Below the pieces are notes generated by a model that saw only the letters and a list, made by a program, of their open reading frames with translations, ran no database searches and was not told the origin of the DNA. This document shows, piece after piece, positions 1 to 9,946 of a stretch of DNA of 64,000 nucleotides; the stretch's first letter is position 1; each line of letters begins with the position of its first letter. The position numbers and the translations under genes are program-made. Origin of the DNA: Cenococcum geophilum 1.58. Its lineage: Eukaryota > Ascomycota > Dothideomycetes > Gloniales > Gloniaceae. The DNA lies in contig KV748183.1 of NCBI GenBank assembly GCA_001692895.1, positions 620,001 through 684,000 of the forward strand, read 5' to 3'.

Positions 1-1302
1 TTTAGCGCTTAATATTAGCATATCTTCTAGAACAAATTCGCCACTAATATCCTAAAGATATAATTATAGTTATTCTTAAGCCATTATATGGAATTGTAGA
101 GGCAGGAACCTATTAGTAGGCTACCTATAGCAAGCACTATAAGGAGAAGCTTTTAATAACTACTTCTATATTTAATCTTTGCTTCCTTATTACAACTACG
201 GGAACCCTATTTAGAATTATTAGTATATAAACCAATAATATAATTATCTTAGGAGACGGCTAATTTTTAGCTCTTAAAGAAGATAAGCTAGTAAAGGTAA
301 ATCTTATAGCAAAGCTAAAGGAAAGACTTAGTTTAATAACACTATTGCTCTTTAATAGATGCATCCTCTCCCTAAATAAGGATTCTATTGCTTTGCGCTA
401 GAAGGGTTAAGGCAAGAAGATTAACGTTATTAACGTTAATTCTCTAAAGTAAGGATATGTGGAGTAACGCGCTTGTAAAGCTTATATTGCTTCTATCTAT
501 TAACCTAAGGCTTCCTTTAATTTCTCTATTGCCGCTTAATACTAGGAACTAACTAAGGATAACGTTCTTGCCCTAAATAAGCGTCTTTCCTAGTAAATAA
601 ACCATCTTAATTAAGGACTACTCTATATACCTATTAATCTTCCCACCACTAAGCTCTTTGTGTTTGTTAATAGGTTATTTATAAATAATAAAGATTTTAG
701 CTCTTAGCTAGGATATAAGATTATTATCGCGAACGAATCTACTAGAGAGAATAACTTCACAATCTACGGCAATCTTATCTATTAGAGCTTAACCAAGAGC
801 AAGCGCGTTACTTAAAGTGTTCTAGTATTAGAGATATATAGAATAGTCGGCGGAGTTAATATAGTAATTGTAATTAGAACTACCTTAAAGATAATTATAG
901 ATTAACTTAAACTTCCCGTTATCCCTATAATCGTATACACCGACTTATATTCCCTCTATAAGTATTTAGTTAAGCTTAGTACCATAAAGGAAAAGCGCCT
1001 TATAATTAATATTATAGCACTACGGCAATCTTATAAGCGTTAAGAACTCTTTAAGATTTAATAGATTAATGGCCAAGATAACCTAGTAGATGTAATAATA
1101 AAGGCAAACCCAAATAAGGCGCTAGAGACGTTTATTAATATAAATACTCTATATATATAAGTTAAAGGTTAGGTTAAGAGGGAGTAGAAGATACGGTAAG
1201 GGCCGTTAAGGCGCTAGTAGTAAGCAAGCCAATAGCGATTTTCTATACTGGGTATAGAAAATCGTAATTAGCTAGTAGAAGTCCGGGTTAGTAGAATAAG
1301 GC
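1..1302 (+). mobile_element. Copia-type LTR retrotransposon fossil, 3' part (RT end and RNase H)
   Basis: Decayed pol sequence on the plus strand that enters from the left edge of the window. Around 930-1120 the conceptual translation shows Copia RNase H features (YTDLYSLYKYLVKL, then a block ending in NLVDVIIKANPNKAL), matching the family's usual SLYD-LVKLGT...MVDI-ALRQ...N-ADAMTK pattern. The upstream 1-900 fits the end of a Copia reverse transcriptase. The element is heavily broken, with many interruptions and a RIP-like base composition. The family call rests on the RNase H pattern. The 5' half lies outside the window, so no age can be estimated. Confidence 0.75.
1237..1263. repeat. Palindromic TTTTCTAT...ATAGAAAA hairpin, copy 1
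   Basis: GATTTTCTATAC-TGG-GTATAGAAAATC, just before the putative LTR of the Copia fossil. Same motif at 24783 and 63132. Confidence 0.8.
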
Positions 1303-1596
1303 GTGTTACCTGCCAAAGTTTACTATATTCTACCCACTGTCGTATTATCGCATACGGTCTATTTGCATATAGATAGCAACCATAAAAAGAAGAGTTGCCA
1401 GTGTCGGGAATAAGGCAATTTGCCCTTACGTGCGGCAAATTGCCGTCACGTAAGGCAACTTGCCGTCACGTGCCGTCGTGGCACTAGCGCGGTAAGGAAC
1501 CTTAAGTTCCTTACCCTCCCCTATCTAATACAACAAAGCTTTTCCATCACTGTATCTACTCGAGTAGTATTGGTGATTTCCCCTGTGTTACTAACA
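1303..1596 (+). repeat. Putative 3' LTR of the Copia fossil
   Basis: The stretch starts TGTTACC and ends TTACTAACA (TG...CA) just downstream of a purine-leaning AGTAGAATAAGG tract, as expected for a 3' LTR after a polypurine tract. It holds short direct repeats of the type TTGCCGTCACGT around 1440-1475. It retains more CpA and TpG than the coding part. No second copy lies in the window, so the borders are an inference. Confidence 0.5.
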
Positions 1597-1639
1597 GCGC
1601 CTAAGAAATATACTAAGTATATTAATATATTAGTACGTT

Positions 1640-2510
1640 AGTATATTACCTACGTCTCTATATTTCTACGTTTTTACATTTTAAACTTATAATATAACTA
1701 AAATAATAAAGACTAGAAGAGAAATAAGTTTATATCTTTATAGATAGCTAGGCGGCTATTAAAAGATTATAACTTAATTCTCTTATAGGAGGCAAGAACT
1801 AGTCTTTAAAATTATGTAAATCTGCCTCTATCTAGCTAGTAAAAATATCTTTATTAACTTTTATTAGGTTCCTAGCTACTTAGGAATTTATAGAAATAAA
1901 ATAGTAAATAAACTAGCTAAAAAGGGCCTTTCTAAAAGAAATATATAATCTTTTTATACTTCTTTAACCTACCTAAAGAGATAAGCAAGAGAAAAGATAC
2001 TAAAATAGTAGAAAAACAATTAGTAATAGAATAAAAGTAGAGGGAAATACTATACTAAAACCTATAAAGGAAACTACACCTTTTTCTTTAAGCCCCTAAG
2101 GATAAATATCCTAAAAGGCTATAATTAGCTTTCTTTTAACTAAAACTAGGAAAAGGCTTCTTTAAATCCTTCTCTAAAATAATAGAGAAGGATAAAGAAG
2201 GTAAACGCTTTAGGGATTATAGTGCTATATAAATCCCTACGTATCTCTTACTAAAATGCAAACTATATTAGGAAGATAGAAAGGAAATACAAAGATAAAT
2301 AGGCTTTTATCTCTCCTTAAAGAAGCTTTTTTACATAAAGAAAGAAAGAGAGACGCTTTTTCTATTTCTAAGTAAGATAAAAATAGCTACTAGAAAGTGG
2401 CTAATAGCAGGAGGATTTCTAGAAGGAGGGAACTTCTACTAAATTCCTAGTAGATAGACTATAGACTAAAGGCACGTGCCTATAGTATATAGTCTCTCTA
2501 ATTTTAAAGG
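1640..2510 (+). mobile_element. Tad1-like LINE, 5'-truncated 3' end (RNase H and C-terminal domain)
   Basis: The translation at 1871-1927 reads PSYLGIYRNKIVNKLAKKG, the C-terminal motif of the RNase H domain of fungal Tad1-type LINEs (family form GH-GI-GNE-AD-LAK-G). Near 2386-2418 it reads ATRKWLIAGGF, like the ATRKW motif at the very end of such ORF2 proteins. The two motifs lie in different frames, so at least one net indel separates them, and in-frame stops of RIP type occur throughout. Endonuclease and reverse transcriptase are missing, typical of a 5'-truncated insertion. I could not fix the 5' border, the poly-A tail or a target duplication. Confidence 0.65.
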
Positions 2511-2744
2511 CCTTACCTCAAGAATTTATCTCCTCTATAATCTATCTTATTCTATAATTATACTTTATAGCCTCCTACCTATAAAGTCCCCTTATAATAA
2601 TAAAATTTGTAAATAAGCTAAGGCCCTAGATAGATTAATTAACTAACGCTTAGTACTATAATATACTAGCGAGGCTATTACGTAATTGTAGGAAGCTCCT
2701 ATAAATATCTGCCTAGCTACCCTACTACTAAGTAATTTAACTTT
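2511..2744. other. AT-rich RIP-type sequence, unassigned
   Basis: No gene or recognisable repeat seen. It could be the LINE 3' untranslated part, or the remainder of the older hAT element that begins to be recognisable at about 2745. Confidence 0.3.
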
Positions 2745-2873
2745 ATATAGGGTTACCTAACGAATTTAAAATATACACGTATCGTTAGGGGGCTTAAGAG
2801 TTATTTACTGGGCCACTAGGCCGTATTTCTACTACCTTAACTCCAAAAATATTTATATTTAATAACTTTCAGT
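2745..2873. mobile_element. Fragment of an older hAT-type element (left of the nested insertion)
   Basis: This stretch is directly repeated at 5510-5527 joined to 6174-6281, which is the right subterminal part of the nested hAT copy. The two copies share GTATCG, an AACTCCAAAAA block and AATAACTTTCAGT. The older copy continues at 6369-6470 beyond the insertion, where it ends in GATAAAAACACTG, a hAT-like terminus. The copies differ mostly by C-to-T and G-to-A changes, so this one is the more mutated. Its own left end was not found. Confidence 0.6.
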
Positions 2874-3059
2874 TAGTGCTTTTATTAGTATTCAATATCA
2901 ATATAAGGCCGTATTGAAGTTGATATTGAAGACGATTTTGATATTAAATAGATTATTAAATATTAAATCTAGATTGCGTATATATAGAGCCTTAATATTA
3001 TAATTAAGCTCCGTATAGCTCTAGGCTTTAGTAGAGCTCTAAAATATAATAGCTCTTAC

Positions 3060-5385
3060 CTCCGCTCTTACCTATTGTTAACTTCGCGATCCTTGGCTTG
3101 GTGTAGTTGGCGGTGGCTTATTAGGCTCTCCTTAATATACTAAGTATATAAGAGCTTCTATTACTACGTTCGCCGCTATAAGCCTCCTCTTAGCTGTAAT
3201 ATTACTAAGCAGCCAACTCTTTAAGCACTCCGTACGCTTAATATTTGTGCTTCCTAATAATATACGGTCCTATAAGACTATTCGCCGTACACCTAAAAAC
3301 ACTCGCTTGGCCTCTGCTAATATAGATAGAATAAATAATATATTAATAGCCATCTAAGAAAGTCGTGGGTAGTTAGCTTAATAAGTTAGATTAAGCCACT
3401 AGTTAAGAGCTATGCCTCTTATTAAGGTAGGCTTTCCTTTAATAAATTCCTTATACTCTTTCTTAATACTACTAGTAACGTTAAGCATTTGTATATAGAG
3501 TTTAGTTTTAGAAGGCTTAATAGAGGTAGTAGATCTAGTAGATTTAAAGGCTGTAGGGTTGACTAGGCGTTCTATATATTAATCCTCCTAAAGCTTCCTT
3601 ACTGCAGTAAATGACCGCTTATACTACTTCTTATTTTAGTACCTCTTAATATAAGTCTTCTAACGTAAGGGGTGAAGTAGAATTAAGGCCGCGTATATAG
3701 GGGTATCGTTAGTAAGCTTGTAGTATTTATTAAAGGTATACTAGCTTATAATAATGGCAGAGAAAAGGCGTTAATTTGGGCGATATTAATCCTAAATATT
3801 ACTAATATTGCTAATTAGTAGAGCCTTAATAGCCTCTAAAAAAGCTTACCTTTAATCGCTTAAAGTATTTAATAAGAATATCCATAGTTAATAGCGTTTA
3901 GTTAATTAATAAGAAGTTACCTTAGTTTATTATTGTAACCTTATAGAATAGCTTTAAGAAGGTGTGCGTTTTATTAATAATCTGCTAATCCTTAGGTAAG
4001 AGGTAGTTGTTTTTTGCTTCCGTATACCACTTCTAAGAGTATATATTAATTGCCGTTTAAACTCTCTTATCCCTTATAATATTAAGTATAATAAACCACG
4101 AGTTCCATTAAGTGTTATTATTTAAAGGAATTAATTACCTGGTAAGGGCTCTAAACTTATTCTAGCGAGCCTCTAACGCCTATATATATATAATAAGGTT
4201 ATAAACTTTACTAAGCGTACTAATCTCTCTCTAGCCTACGGCCTTTACTTCTTTTATTTTCTATATAAGCTTCTTATTAATTATTAAATTCTTATTAAAT
4301 ATAGCTTACCGAATAGCTTCATTAATTGCGTCTTTATCTTTAAGGTAGAGGAAGGCTTAAAGGGTGAGATTAATGATATGGCTACTATATTAAATTTGGT
4401 GCTAAACTGGGTCCTAATAAGGGAGTCCTTTTGCCTAAAGGCCTGTAGATATATAGTAATATATCTTATTATTTGCGCCGTAATTATCGCTATAAATATA
4501 GCCAATTCTACCTAGAATTCTATAGCTCTTGGCAGTTTAAAGAAAGGTATTAGCTTGGTCCTCGCCACCATATAAGGGAAGTTTTGGTAGAGTAAGTAGA
4601 GCTTTCTATAACTGCCTTATTTCCGCGTTAATAAAATAGGCGATAATTACTTAGAGGGAGCGGTAATTTAATAACGTCTATATATTAATTAAGAAGTATA
4701 TTTTTATAAGGGAGCTTTAAAGCTTTTGTTTTAGAATATCGCGATATACTAAGTACAATTGCTTAATTAGCTTTAGTATAGTTCCTACTATATTAATTAT
4801 AACTTCCTCTATAGTGTAATTAACCGTTATAAGTAATGTATGTAGCTCTAGCTAGGTAGCCGTATTGTACGGTAGATTGCGTATAGCAATTAGCTGTATA
4901 AGAGCTTCGTTAAAGGCTTTGCGATTAATAGCGGCCCTAAGGATCTACTCTTTTTTAGCTTCGCGTTTAAGCTGTTTAAAGCCTTCTAATTTGTTTAGTA
5001 TATTTATAAGGCACTCCTACCTTAGTCGCTTTGCTTTAACCTCTCTAGCTTAAATCTCTATACCGTGCTTTTTAGGAAGGTAGGCGCGAATAGATATTAA
5101 AGAGGCAGAGTCCTATTCGCATATTAAGCAGTACTATATTTAATTTCTGCCGTTATAAGTAGCTTTATAAGGAAGAGGATCGCGGGTAAATTACTAAGTA
5201 GAAGTAGCAGTAAGCTTTTATTTTCTATAAGGTGGTTAAGAGAAAGTTATACCTGGTATACTTAGTGTAGAGCCGCTTAACGCGTTGTTATCGCTAGAGT
5301 AGGTAAACTAATCTGAATTAAGCTCCGAAATAGTAGAGGAAGATATATTATCGTTATCTGTTACGTTAGTAGATAAGAGAGACAT
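3060..5385 (-). pseudogene. hAT transposase pseudogene
   Basis: Read on the minus strand from an ATG at 5385 (MSLLSTNVTDNDN, a serine- and asparagine-rich start). A region near 5130 fits the zinc-finger and BED part only weakly. Around 4080-4120 the translation reads NNT-WNSWFIIL, matching the family's DN-TRWNS-Y-ML motif just after the first catalytic part. Around 3180-3330 it reads RRVFLGVRRIV then ECLKSWLL, matching the C-terminal hAT dimerisation domain (ERVFS-A-RTV...EALECLKSW). Length, about 2.3 kb, is normal for a fungal hAT gene. Many stops and several frame changes, nearly all explicable by C-to-T changes at CpA, make it non-functional. One stretch without stops runs 4284-4505. Confidence 0.75.
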
Positions 5386-5527
5386 AGCGTTAGTTAAGGA
5401 TTAGGTGGTTAAAGATTGGGTATATAGAGGGCGCGTAAAAAATTAAGAATGTGGTATATAACATTCTGCAAAACCAAGTTTAATATTTATACATTTTAAC
5501 TTTATATATGTTTACCTAATAAATTTA

Positions 5528-6165
5528 GGCCAGCGGTAAATTGACGCCCCCTAATTAATATGCGGACACCCCACAATTGATACACGGACACCCCCCACTA
5601 ATTGAGTTTAGTTCTTTCCTGATCAAGTTAGAATATCACGTAAATTTAAGTTGTTTGCATCCGCATCAGTGCGCGACCGTACCCAAAACATTACCTCGCA
5701 TTTGCCTTACCTATTCCCTCCCAGCCTCTAACTGTTGAGGGCCGCCGCGGCTGGCTTTGTTCGCGTTAATACATCAACCCATTGCGAGTCATCAGCATTT
5801 GAATAAAGTACCGGGTATAATACGCGTGGACGTGGGCTGCGCGTGGACGCGGGCGTGGGCGCAGGCGCAGGCGCAGACGCGAGGGCGGGCGTGCCCGCAG
5901 AGGCGGTTCGTAGACATTAAGCAGAGGGAGCAGCACCTAAATAAGTTCACGCAGTGCCTCACAGGGTACTGCGCAATTGAGGCATTACGGTCATAAGGGT
6001 TATGTTTTAACAATTTAATTTTCGCGATGTTGATGCAAACAACTTAAATTCACGTGATATTCTAACTTGATCAGGAAGGAACTAAACTCAATCAGTGGGG
6101 GGTGTCCGTGTATCAATTGGGGGGTGTCCGCATATCAATTAGGGGGTGTCAATTTACCGCTGGCC
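5528..6165. mobile_element. 638-bp MITE with 134-bp terminal inverted repeats and 8-bp TAAATTTA duplication
   Basis: Arms 5528-5661 and 6032-6165 are near-perfect inverted repeats starting GGCCAGCGGTAAATTGAC. Each carries reiterated GCGGACACCCC/ACGGACACCCC blocks next to CAATTGATA, probable subterminal binding repeats. TAAATTTA flanks both sides (5520-5527 and 6166-6173). The related unoccupied site at 2752-2766 has one such octamer (CGAATTTA), which supports the duplication length. The 370-bp centre encodes nothing recognisable and contains a GC-rich run of GGCGCAGGCGC-type repeats (5840-5900) that leaves chance open frames on both strands. The 8-bp duplication suggests mobilisation by a hAT transposase. 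The sequence shows little RIP. Confidence 0.85.
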
Positions 6166-6368
6166 TAAATTTAAAATGCGCACGTATCGCTTAAGGGCCA
6201 GAGTTATACCAAGGCATTTTACACGTTATTTTTACCACCTCAACTCCAAAAATTGTTAATATTCAATAACTTTCAGTATTGAACATATTGTATTGATATT
6301 GAATATTGAGTGTAAATATTCAATATTCAGTAAATGTTAAACAATATTGAATATGGATAAAAGCACTG

Positions 6369-6470
6369 CTTTCAGTATTGGACATATCGTATTAGTATAT
6401 TGAATATTGAATATTAATATTCAATATTTTAATAAATGTAATTAGTACCAAGTACTGATAAAAACACTGC
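6369..6470. mobile_element. Right terminal piece of the older hAT-type element
   Basis: Continues the fragment at 2745-2873 after the nested hAT, beginning with the second CTTTCAGT. It parallels 6274-6368 base by base: ATTGGACATAT versus ATTGAACATAT, then TTGAATATTGAA blocks, ending GATAAAAACACTG versus GATAAAAGCACTG. It therefore marks the right end of a sister element. Short AATATTGAATATT inverted units make it fold-prone. Confidence 0.6.
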
Positions 6471-6857
6471 TGGTCTATCTCAGTGATCGCTGCCAGACGG
6501 GATACACCTCCACCACTAACGCCTGGAGAAATTGCTTTCAGCAATGCTGACCAAGTACTGTCTATCGTTGGTGTTTTCTTGGGCTCACGCTCATGACCGC
6601 GCTACTACGCATCCATGTCCGTATATTTATGCTCAAAGTATTTGGAGCTGACAATTATATTATGGTTCTCGCGATGGTAAGAAAACAGTGTTCTAATGTC
6701 TTCCCCCTGGATAGCAGAACACTCGACGCTAGCTCCCCAGCATGTCAATTAACCAATTTAGACTTTCAAGAAAATAGGCAGTACCAAAAGAATTGGATTA
6801 TCAACCGGCAGGGAAAGGACTTTGACTATGATATTACCTATCTACAATTCAATTTTA
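6471..6857. other. 3' flank of the polygalacturonase gene, no gene seen
   Basis: Ordinary, un-RIPped composition. Open frames here are short and show no family signal. It lies immediately downstream of the gene (minus strand) and presumably holds its 3' untranslated region. I saw no clear polyadenylation signal I would defend. Confidence 0.4.
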
Positions 6858-8349
6858 CTAATTCGAGCCTTTATTTATAGTGGTACAATTAACCTGCAGC
6901 CCAGTCTCTGGAATGTTCGCACAAGTAAACCTATCTCCGCCCGTGGGACTATGCACAGCAATATCCCTGACTGTAATATCACTGCAGACATCCGGGCTCG
7001 AGCAGACCAAGTATCCAACGATAGGGTCGAGCTTGGTGCTTGTAGTGCCGTAGAAGTTCTGCATTAGCACGCCGGAGATGGTGAGAGAGGACGGGTATTG
7101 GTTGCATAGCGTTAGGTTTTTCTGGCCGTAGCACTGCGTGATTTCAATCGCGTAATCGACGTTGGTGATTTCCACCGTGTCATATGTCACGTTAGAGACA
7201 GCGCCTGTACCACCGCCGCCTTGGAGATCGCCGGAGAGCGTGGATGGGAGGCCGGGCCAGACTTTGATACGGGCGCCGTCGGAGGCGTTGGACATACTAA
7301 TGTTGTAGACCTGACGTATTACACGTGAGTGGTAGGTCAAGGATGAGAGGAGAGCTAGGTAAGGCCTTACATAGACGTTCTCCACAATGTCTACCTCACC
7401 AATGTACTGTCCTAAAGATCCAACACTGATGCCGTGGCTACCATTGCAGATAAGATTCTGGACTATGATATCTGTGCTGTTTGGTTTGAATGAAACGCAG
7501 TCATCGCCGTTGTTGACATTGCTGTTTTGGATAACAATATTGCTACTCCTGTATGTATCCCAACCGTCTGTGTTTTTGGCAACATTGGCGCTCACACTAG
7601 CTCCACTGATGGAAATATTCGAGAATACGACATCGGAACTGTTCGCGACGAAGTTATAGTATTGAGGTGAAAACCGCAGATTTAAATCAGAGATGGAGCC
7701 ACCCTTCAAGCCAATTGTTCCAAAGAGTATGGGCCGGAGTATGTAGATGTTGGAGGCATATAGATCGTACCAGATCTGCCCATTACCATCAATGGTGCCT
7801 CCGCCGTAGACATTGACATCCTCTCCACCAAGCTGGAAGAATGTTGTGGCATTCTGGAAGATCTGCTTGAACGAATTGGCTTGCCAGTAGTCCGTGTCGT
7901 TCGTGAATTGGATATAGCCTCGGATGTCTAGTAGAATCAAATAATTAGCGGCGGTGGGGGAAATCAATGCCAAAGATCGTGTCAATACCAAGGTCTATGT
8001 GCTTCAAGAACGTCATGTCCAGAGCAGTGCCAATGGTGTACTGAGTTCCTTGAGAGAACACTACATGGCCTCCATTGTTGCACTCGTGAAGGGCCTCCAG
8101 AATGTAGTTGGAATCATCTTGCCCACTACCGTGGCTGTTAACATAGCAGTACTTTACTCGTGGCGGCGACAAAGGCATCGGTTTCCCGGGGTGTTTTGGT
8201 CCAATTGGGTGATTCGGCCGACTGCTTGGCTTACTCGAGATGACCTTTGGAAGATGCGATTTATATTCTTGAAGAGCGGACCATGATGGGGCTGCTAGGA
8301 CTGCCGCAGCCTCGAAAAGAGCGAACGCAATATGCCACTGGAAGCGCAT
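6858..8349 (-). CDS. Secreted exopolygalacturonase, glycoside hydrolase family 28 (three exons)
   Basis: Probable exopolygalacturonase (EC 3.2.1.67 type), which releases galacturonic acid from chain ends of pectin outside the cell. Exons 8349-7989, 7927-7371 and 7310-6858 join to 456 codons plus stop, the usual size for fungal exo-enzymes. Residues 1-19 form a signal peptide ([19 protein letters not shown]). About 25-65 is a Pro/Lys-rich linker, then the parallel beta-helix. GH28 catalytic motifs are all present: NTDGWD (239-244), GDDC with D262 and D263, SHG with H285 and RIK (320-322). [25 protein letters not shown] and [13 protein letters not shown] favour the exo- over the endo-acting group. 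Cysteine pairs near the C-terminus (409/416, 436/448) and many N-glycosylation sites fit secretion. It is intact and un-RIPped, alone between transposons. The start is the first ATG that gives a signal peptide. Confidence 0.93.
7311..7370 (-). other. Intron 2 of the exopolygalacturonase gene (60 bp, in frame)
   Basis: On the minus strand it starts GTAAGG and ends ATACGTCAG, with CTTGAC as a possible branch point. The length is a multiple of three and holds no stop, so an ORF-based annotation would read through and add 20 residues between VENVY and VYNISMSN. The family has no insertion there, so I call it an intron. Confidence 0.85.
7928..7988 (-). other. Intron 1 of the exopolygalacturonase gene (61 bp)
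   Basis: On the minus strand it starts GTATTG after CTTG and ends CTACTAG before ACATCC. A GCTAATT branch-point-like sequence lies upstream of the acceptor. Splicing joins HIDL to [15 protein letters not shown], the continuity expected in this family. Without it the reading frame breaks. Confidence 0.88.
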
Positions 8350-8430
8350 TTTGGCCTGGCCTAGAAGAATTTGTAGATTTCGAGGTGGTGATCAGGCTGA
8401 GCAAACGCATCATGGACATGCCAGGAAGGC

Positions 8431-8439
8431 AATATAACG
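8431..8439 (-). promoter_or_regulatory. Possible TATA element of the exopolygalacturonase gene
   Basis: CGTTATATT on the minus strand, about 82 bp before the start codon. Position and sequence fit a core promoter, but this rests on a short match only. Confidence 0.3.
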
Positions 8440-8681
8440 AAATTGAGGAATGCATGCCGCTGGGTACACAGGTGGTGATTTTTCCGAAACAATCAGTTCC
8501 TGGATAATGATGGTTTCTGAATCGTTCATGCTGACTCCAGCCACACGCGTCTAGTCCAGAAAAAGCTTGGTTTTCATGGTTCACCCTGGACTCAACATGT
8601 TCAATCCGTTTCACTTGGTGGACAATTTCCAACCCGCGATCCCCATGGCTACAGGAATCGCCGAGGGAAATAGCGGAGGCT

Positions 8682-8697
8682 CCGAGCCACGGCTCGG
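8682..8697. promoter_or_regulatory. 16-bp perfect inverted repeat upstream of the exopolygalacturonase gene
   Basis: CCGAGCC-AC-GGCTCGG, about 333 bp upstream of the start codon. Inverted triplets of the CCG/CGG type are typical targets of fungal Zn2Cys6 regulators, so it is a candidate operator. No specific regulator can be assigned. Confidence 0.3.
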
Positions 8698-9442
8698 CAG
8701 TAAACCCGGTTGCTGGCAAAACTTCTCGTATTCCGTTGGTTCAACGCGAGGTGGTAGCGAGAACACTAACTTAAGACAAATGTTAATTTTGACCTCTGGG
8801 GACCTCCAGAACCCCTTTCGGAATATCAAAGTACCATACGGAGTATGCACGCATCATTGGGTCAACTGTCACGTATTTTGCGAAGAGAGGTGAGAATAGG
8901 GCTTGAAGGGTAATTTGCACATCGTCGTAAACTCAGCATTGATGTCTTCACGACTATTTAAGAACTATTTCTAAGGTGCTCTAAAGCTCCTAGAGCTATT
9001 TCAAGGCCCAGTCGAAAACCAAGTTGGAACAAGCAGCAGTGCTCGCTTCACAACTCTATCCTGAAGCCACCACTTGAGCCATTTCTCTTCGTTTAATCAT
9101 CGATTAAGATTCGATTTGTCTTTCGCCCTGGTTACAAGCAGGGATCGGCGATAATAAGCTCCCGAAAATGATTAAGGCCAGAAAATAACTCAGAAGACAT
9201 GAGAAATCACGCTTTAATACGATGCCTGTCTGTGTCAGGGAGAATTGGATACCCCTTGTCCAGCTCTTTGAGCGGCATGAGGCTCAATCAAGCCGGGGTT
9301 CACCTGCATCAACTACTTTTCGGTGGTTTAGATTCAAAAGAAGGTCCTTAAACAACTCTTATCGGCACACGGGGTGCCTCTATTCTGCAGAACGCGTTAC
9401 TTACATGATAGTACCCGCGTCGGTGGTGTCGGAAAGCTAATG

Positions 9443-9674
9443 TAGTCCACGGGCTAGTGACCCACATGGGCCAGTGACTCACCCCACCAAGAACGCGTCG
9501 CGATCTTTTTTACTACTGCTATAACTACACTACAACAACATGCAGCCTTACGCAAAGAAGGTAGGCTTGAACTAGCTATTTAAGCCTACAAGCAAGGCCA
9601 TTTTCGAAGCTATAGAGACGCGTTCCTGGTGGGGTCAATCACTGGCCCGTGTGGGTTACTAGCCCGTGGACTTA
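9443..9674. mobile_element. Short MITE with about 60-bp inverted repeats
   Basis: The left arm begins AGTCCACGGGCTAGTGACCC (9444). The right arm on the opposite strand begins AGTCCACGGGCTAGTAACCC (ending 9672). Homology continues through GGGCCAGTGA, CACCCCACCA and GAACGCGTC. TA lies at or beside both ends, which would suit a Tc1/mariner-type mobiliser, but the exact duplication is ambiguous by one base. The roughly 110-bp core has a short ATG frame with no recognised product. It borders the gene island. Confidence 0.7.
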
Positions 9675-9946
9675 TCTCATAAATCAGACCCCTGGAAAGA
9701 AATTGCGCCACGGCGTGGCGCTAAGGGCTAGTGCTGCGCTTGTGGAGTCCTGCAAACTCCTGAGCCAATAAGATTACCTTACCCTAGTCCTAGAGACTCC
9801 TTAAACTCCTAAACCAATTAGATTATACTAAAAAAAAATTCTCCTAAAGGGTCTAAGAGCTTATAGGCGCCCTTTATATAAGAACTTAATATTTCTTATT
9901 AGGCGATAATTCTTCTATTATAACGCTGTATCTTATATATAATGTA
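9675..9946. other. Transition from the un-RIPped island to RIPped DNA
   Basis: Starts with ordinary sequence including the palindrome GCGCCACGGCGTGGCGC (9705-9721) and becomes strongly AT-rich by about 9800. A CTCCTGAGCCAAT / CTCCTAAACCAATTAG motif occurs here twice and recurs as CTCCTAAGCCAATTAG near 25350. No gene seen. Confidence 0.4.

Larger units (their letters stand above)
2874..6368 (-). mobile_element. hAT-family DNA transposon with 8-bp target duplication, carrying a MITE
   Basis: Ends: left TAGTGCTTTTATTAGTATTC; the right end, read inward on the minus strand, starts CAGTGCTTTTATCCATATTC. The left C is apparently changed to T by RIP. Both ends are flanked by CTTTCAGT (2866-2873 and 6369-6376), an 8-bp duplication as hAT elements make. 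Without the nested MITE (5528-6165) it is about 2.85 kb, with one transposase gene on the minus strand. The transposase half is RIP-mutated, while the right subterminal region beyond the MITE is nearly free of such changes. It sits inside the terminal region of a related hAT. Confidence 0.85.
8350..9442. other. Upstream region of the exopolygalacturonase gene, no other gene supported
   Basis: Un-RIPped sequence of ordinary composition. Several short open frames overlap on both strands (for example 8567-8893 plus and 8261-8719 minus). They have no recognisable domain and conflict with one another, so I treat them as chance. It should hold the promoter of the minus-strand gene. Confidence 0.5.

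Noticed and set aside
5757-6013. Open frames on both strands within the MITE
   Set aside because: They cover a GC-rich low-complexity run inside a non-autonomous element and overlap each other antisense.
7387-8286. Plus-strand open frames across the polygalacturonase
   Set aside because: Antisense shadows of the minus-strand gene.
8614-8622. TCCACCAAG on the minus strand as a galacturonate-response site
   Set aside because: It differs by one base from the CCNCCAAT core I recall for GaaR-type regulation, and single 8-mers occur by chance. Not strong enough to list.
8247-8893. Possible second gene upstream of the polygalacturonase
   Set aside because: Short frames overlap on both strands, with no domain, no plausible introns and no family resemblance. 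Part of it overlaps exon 1 antisense.
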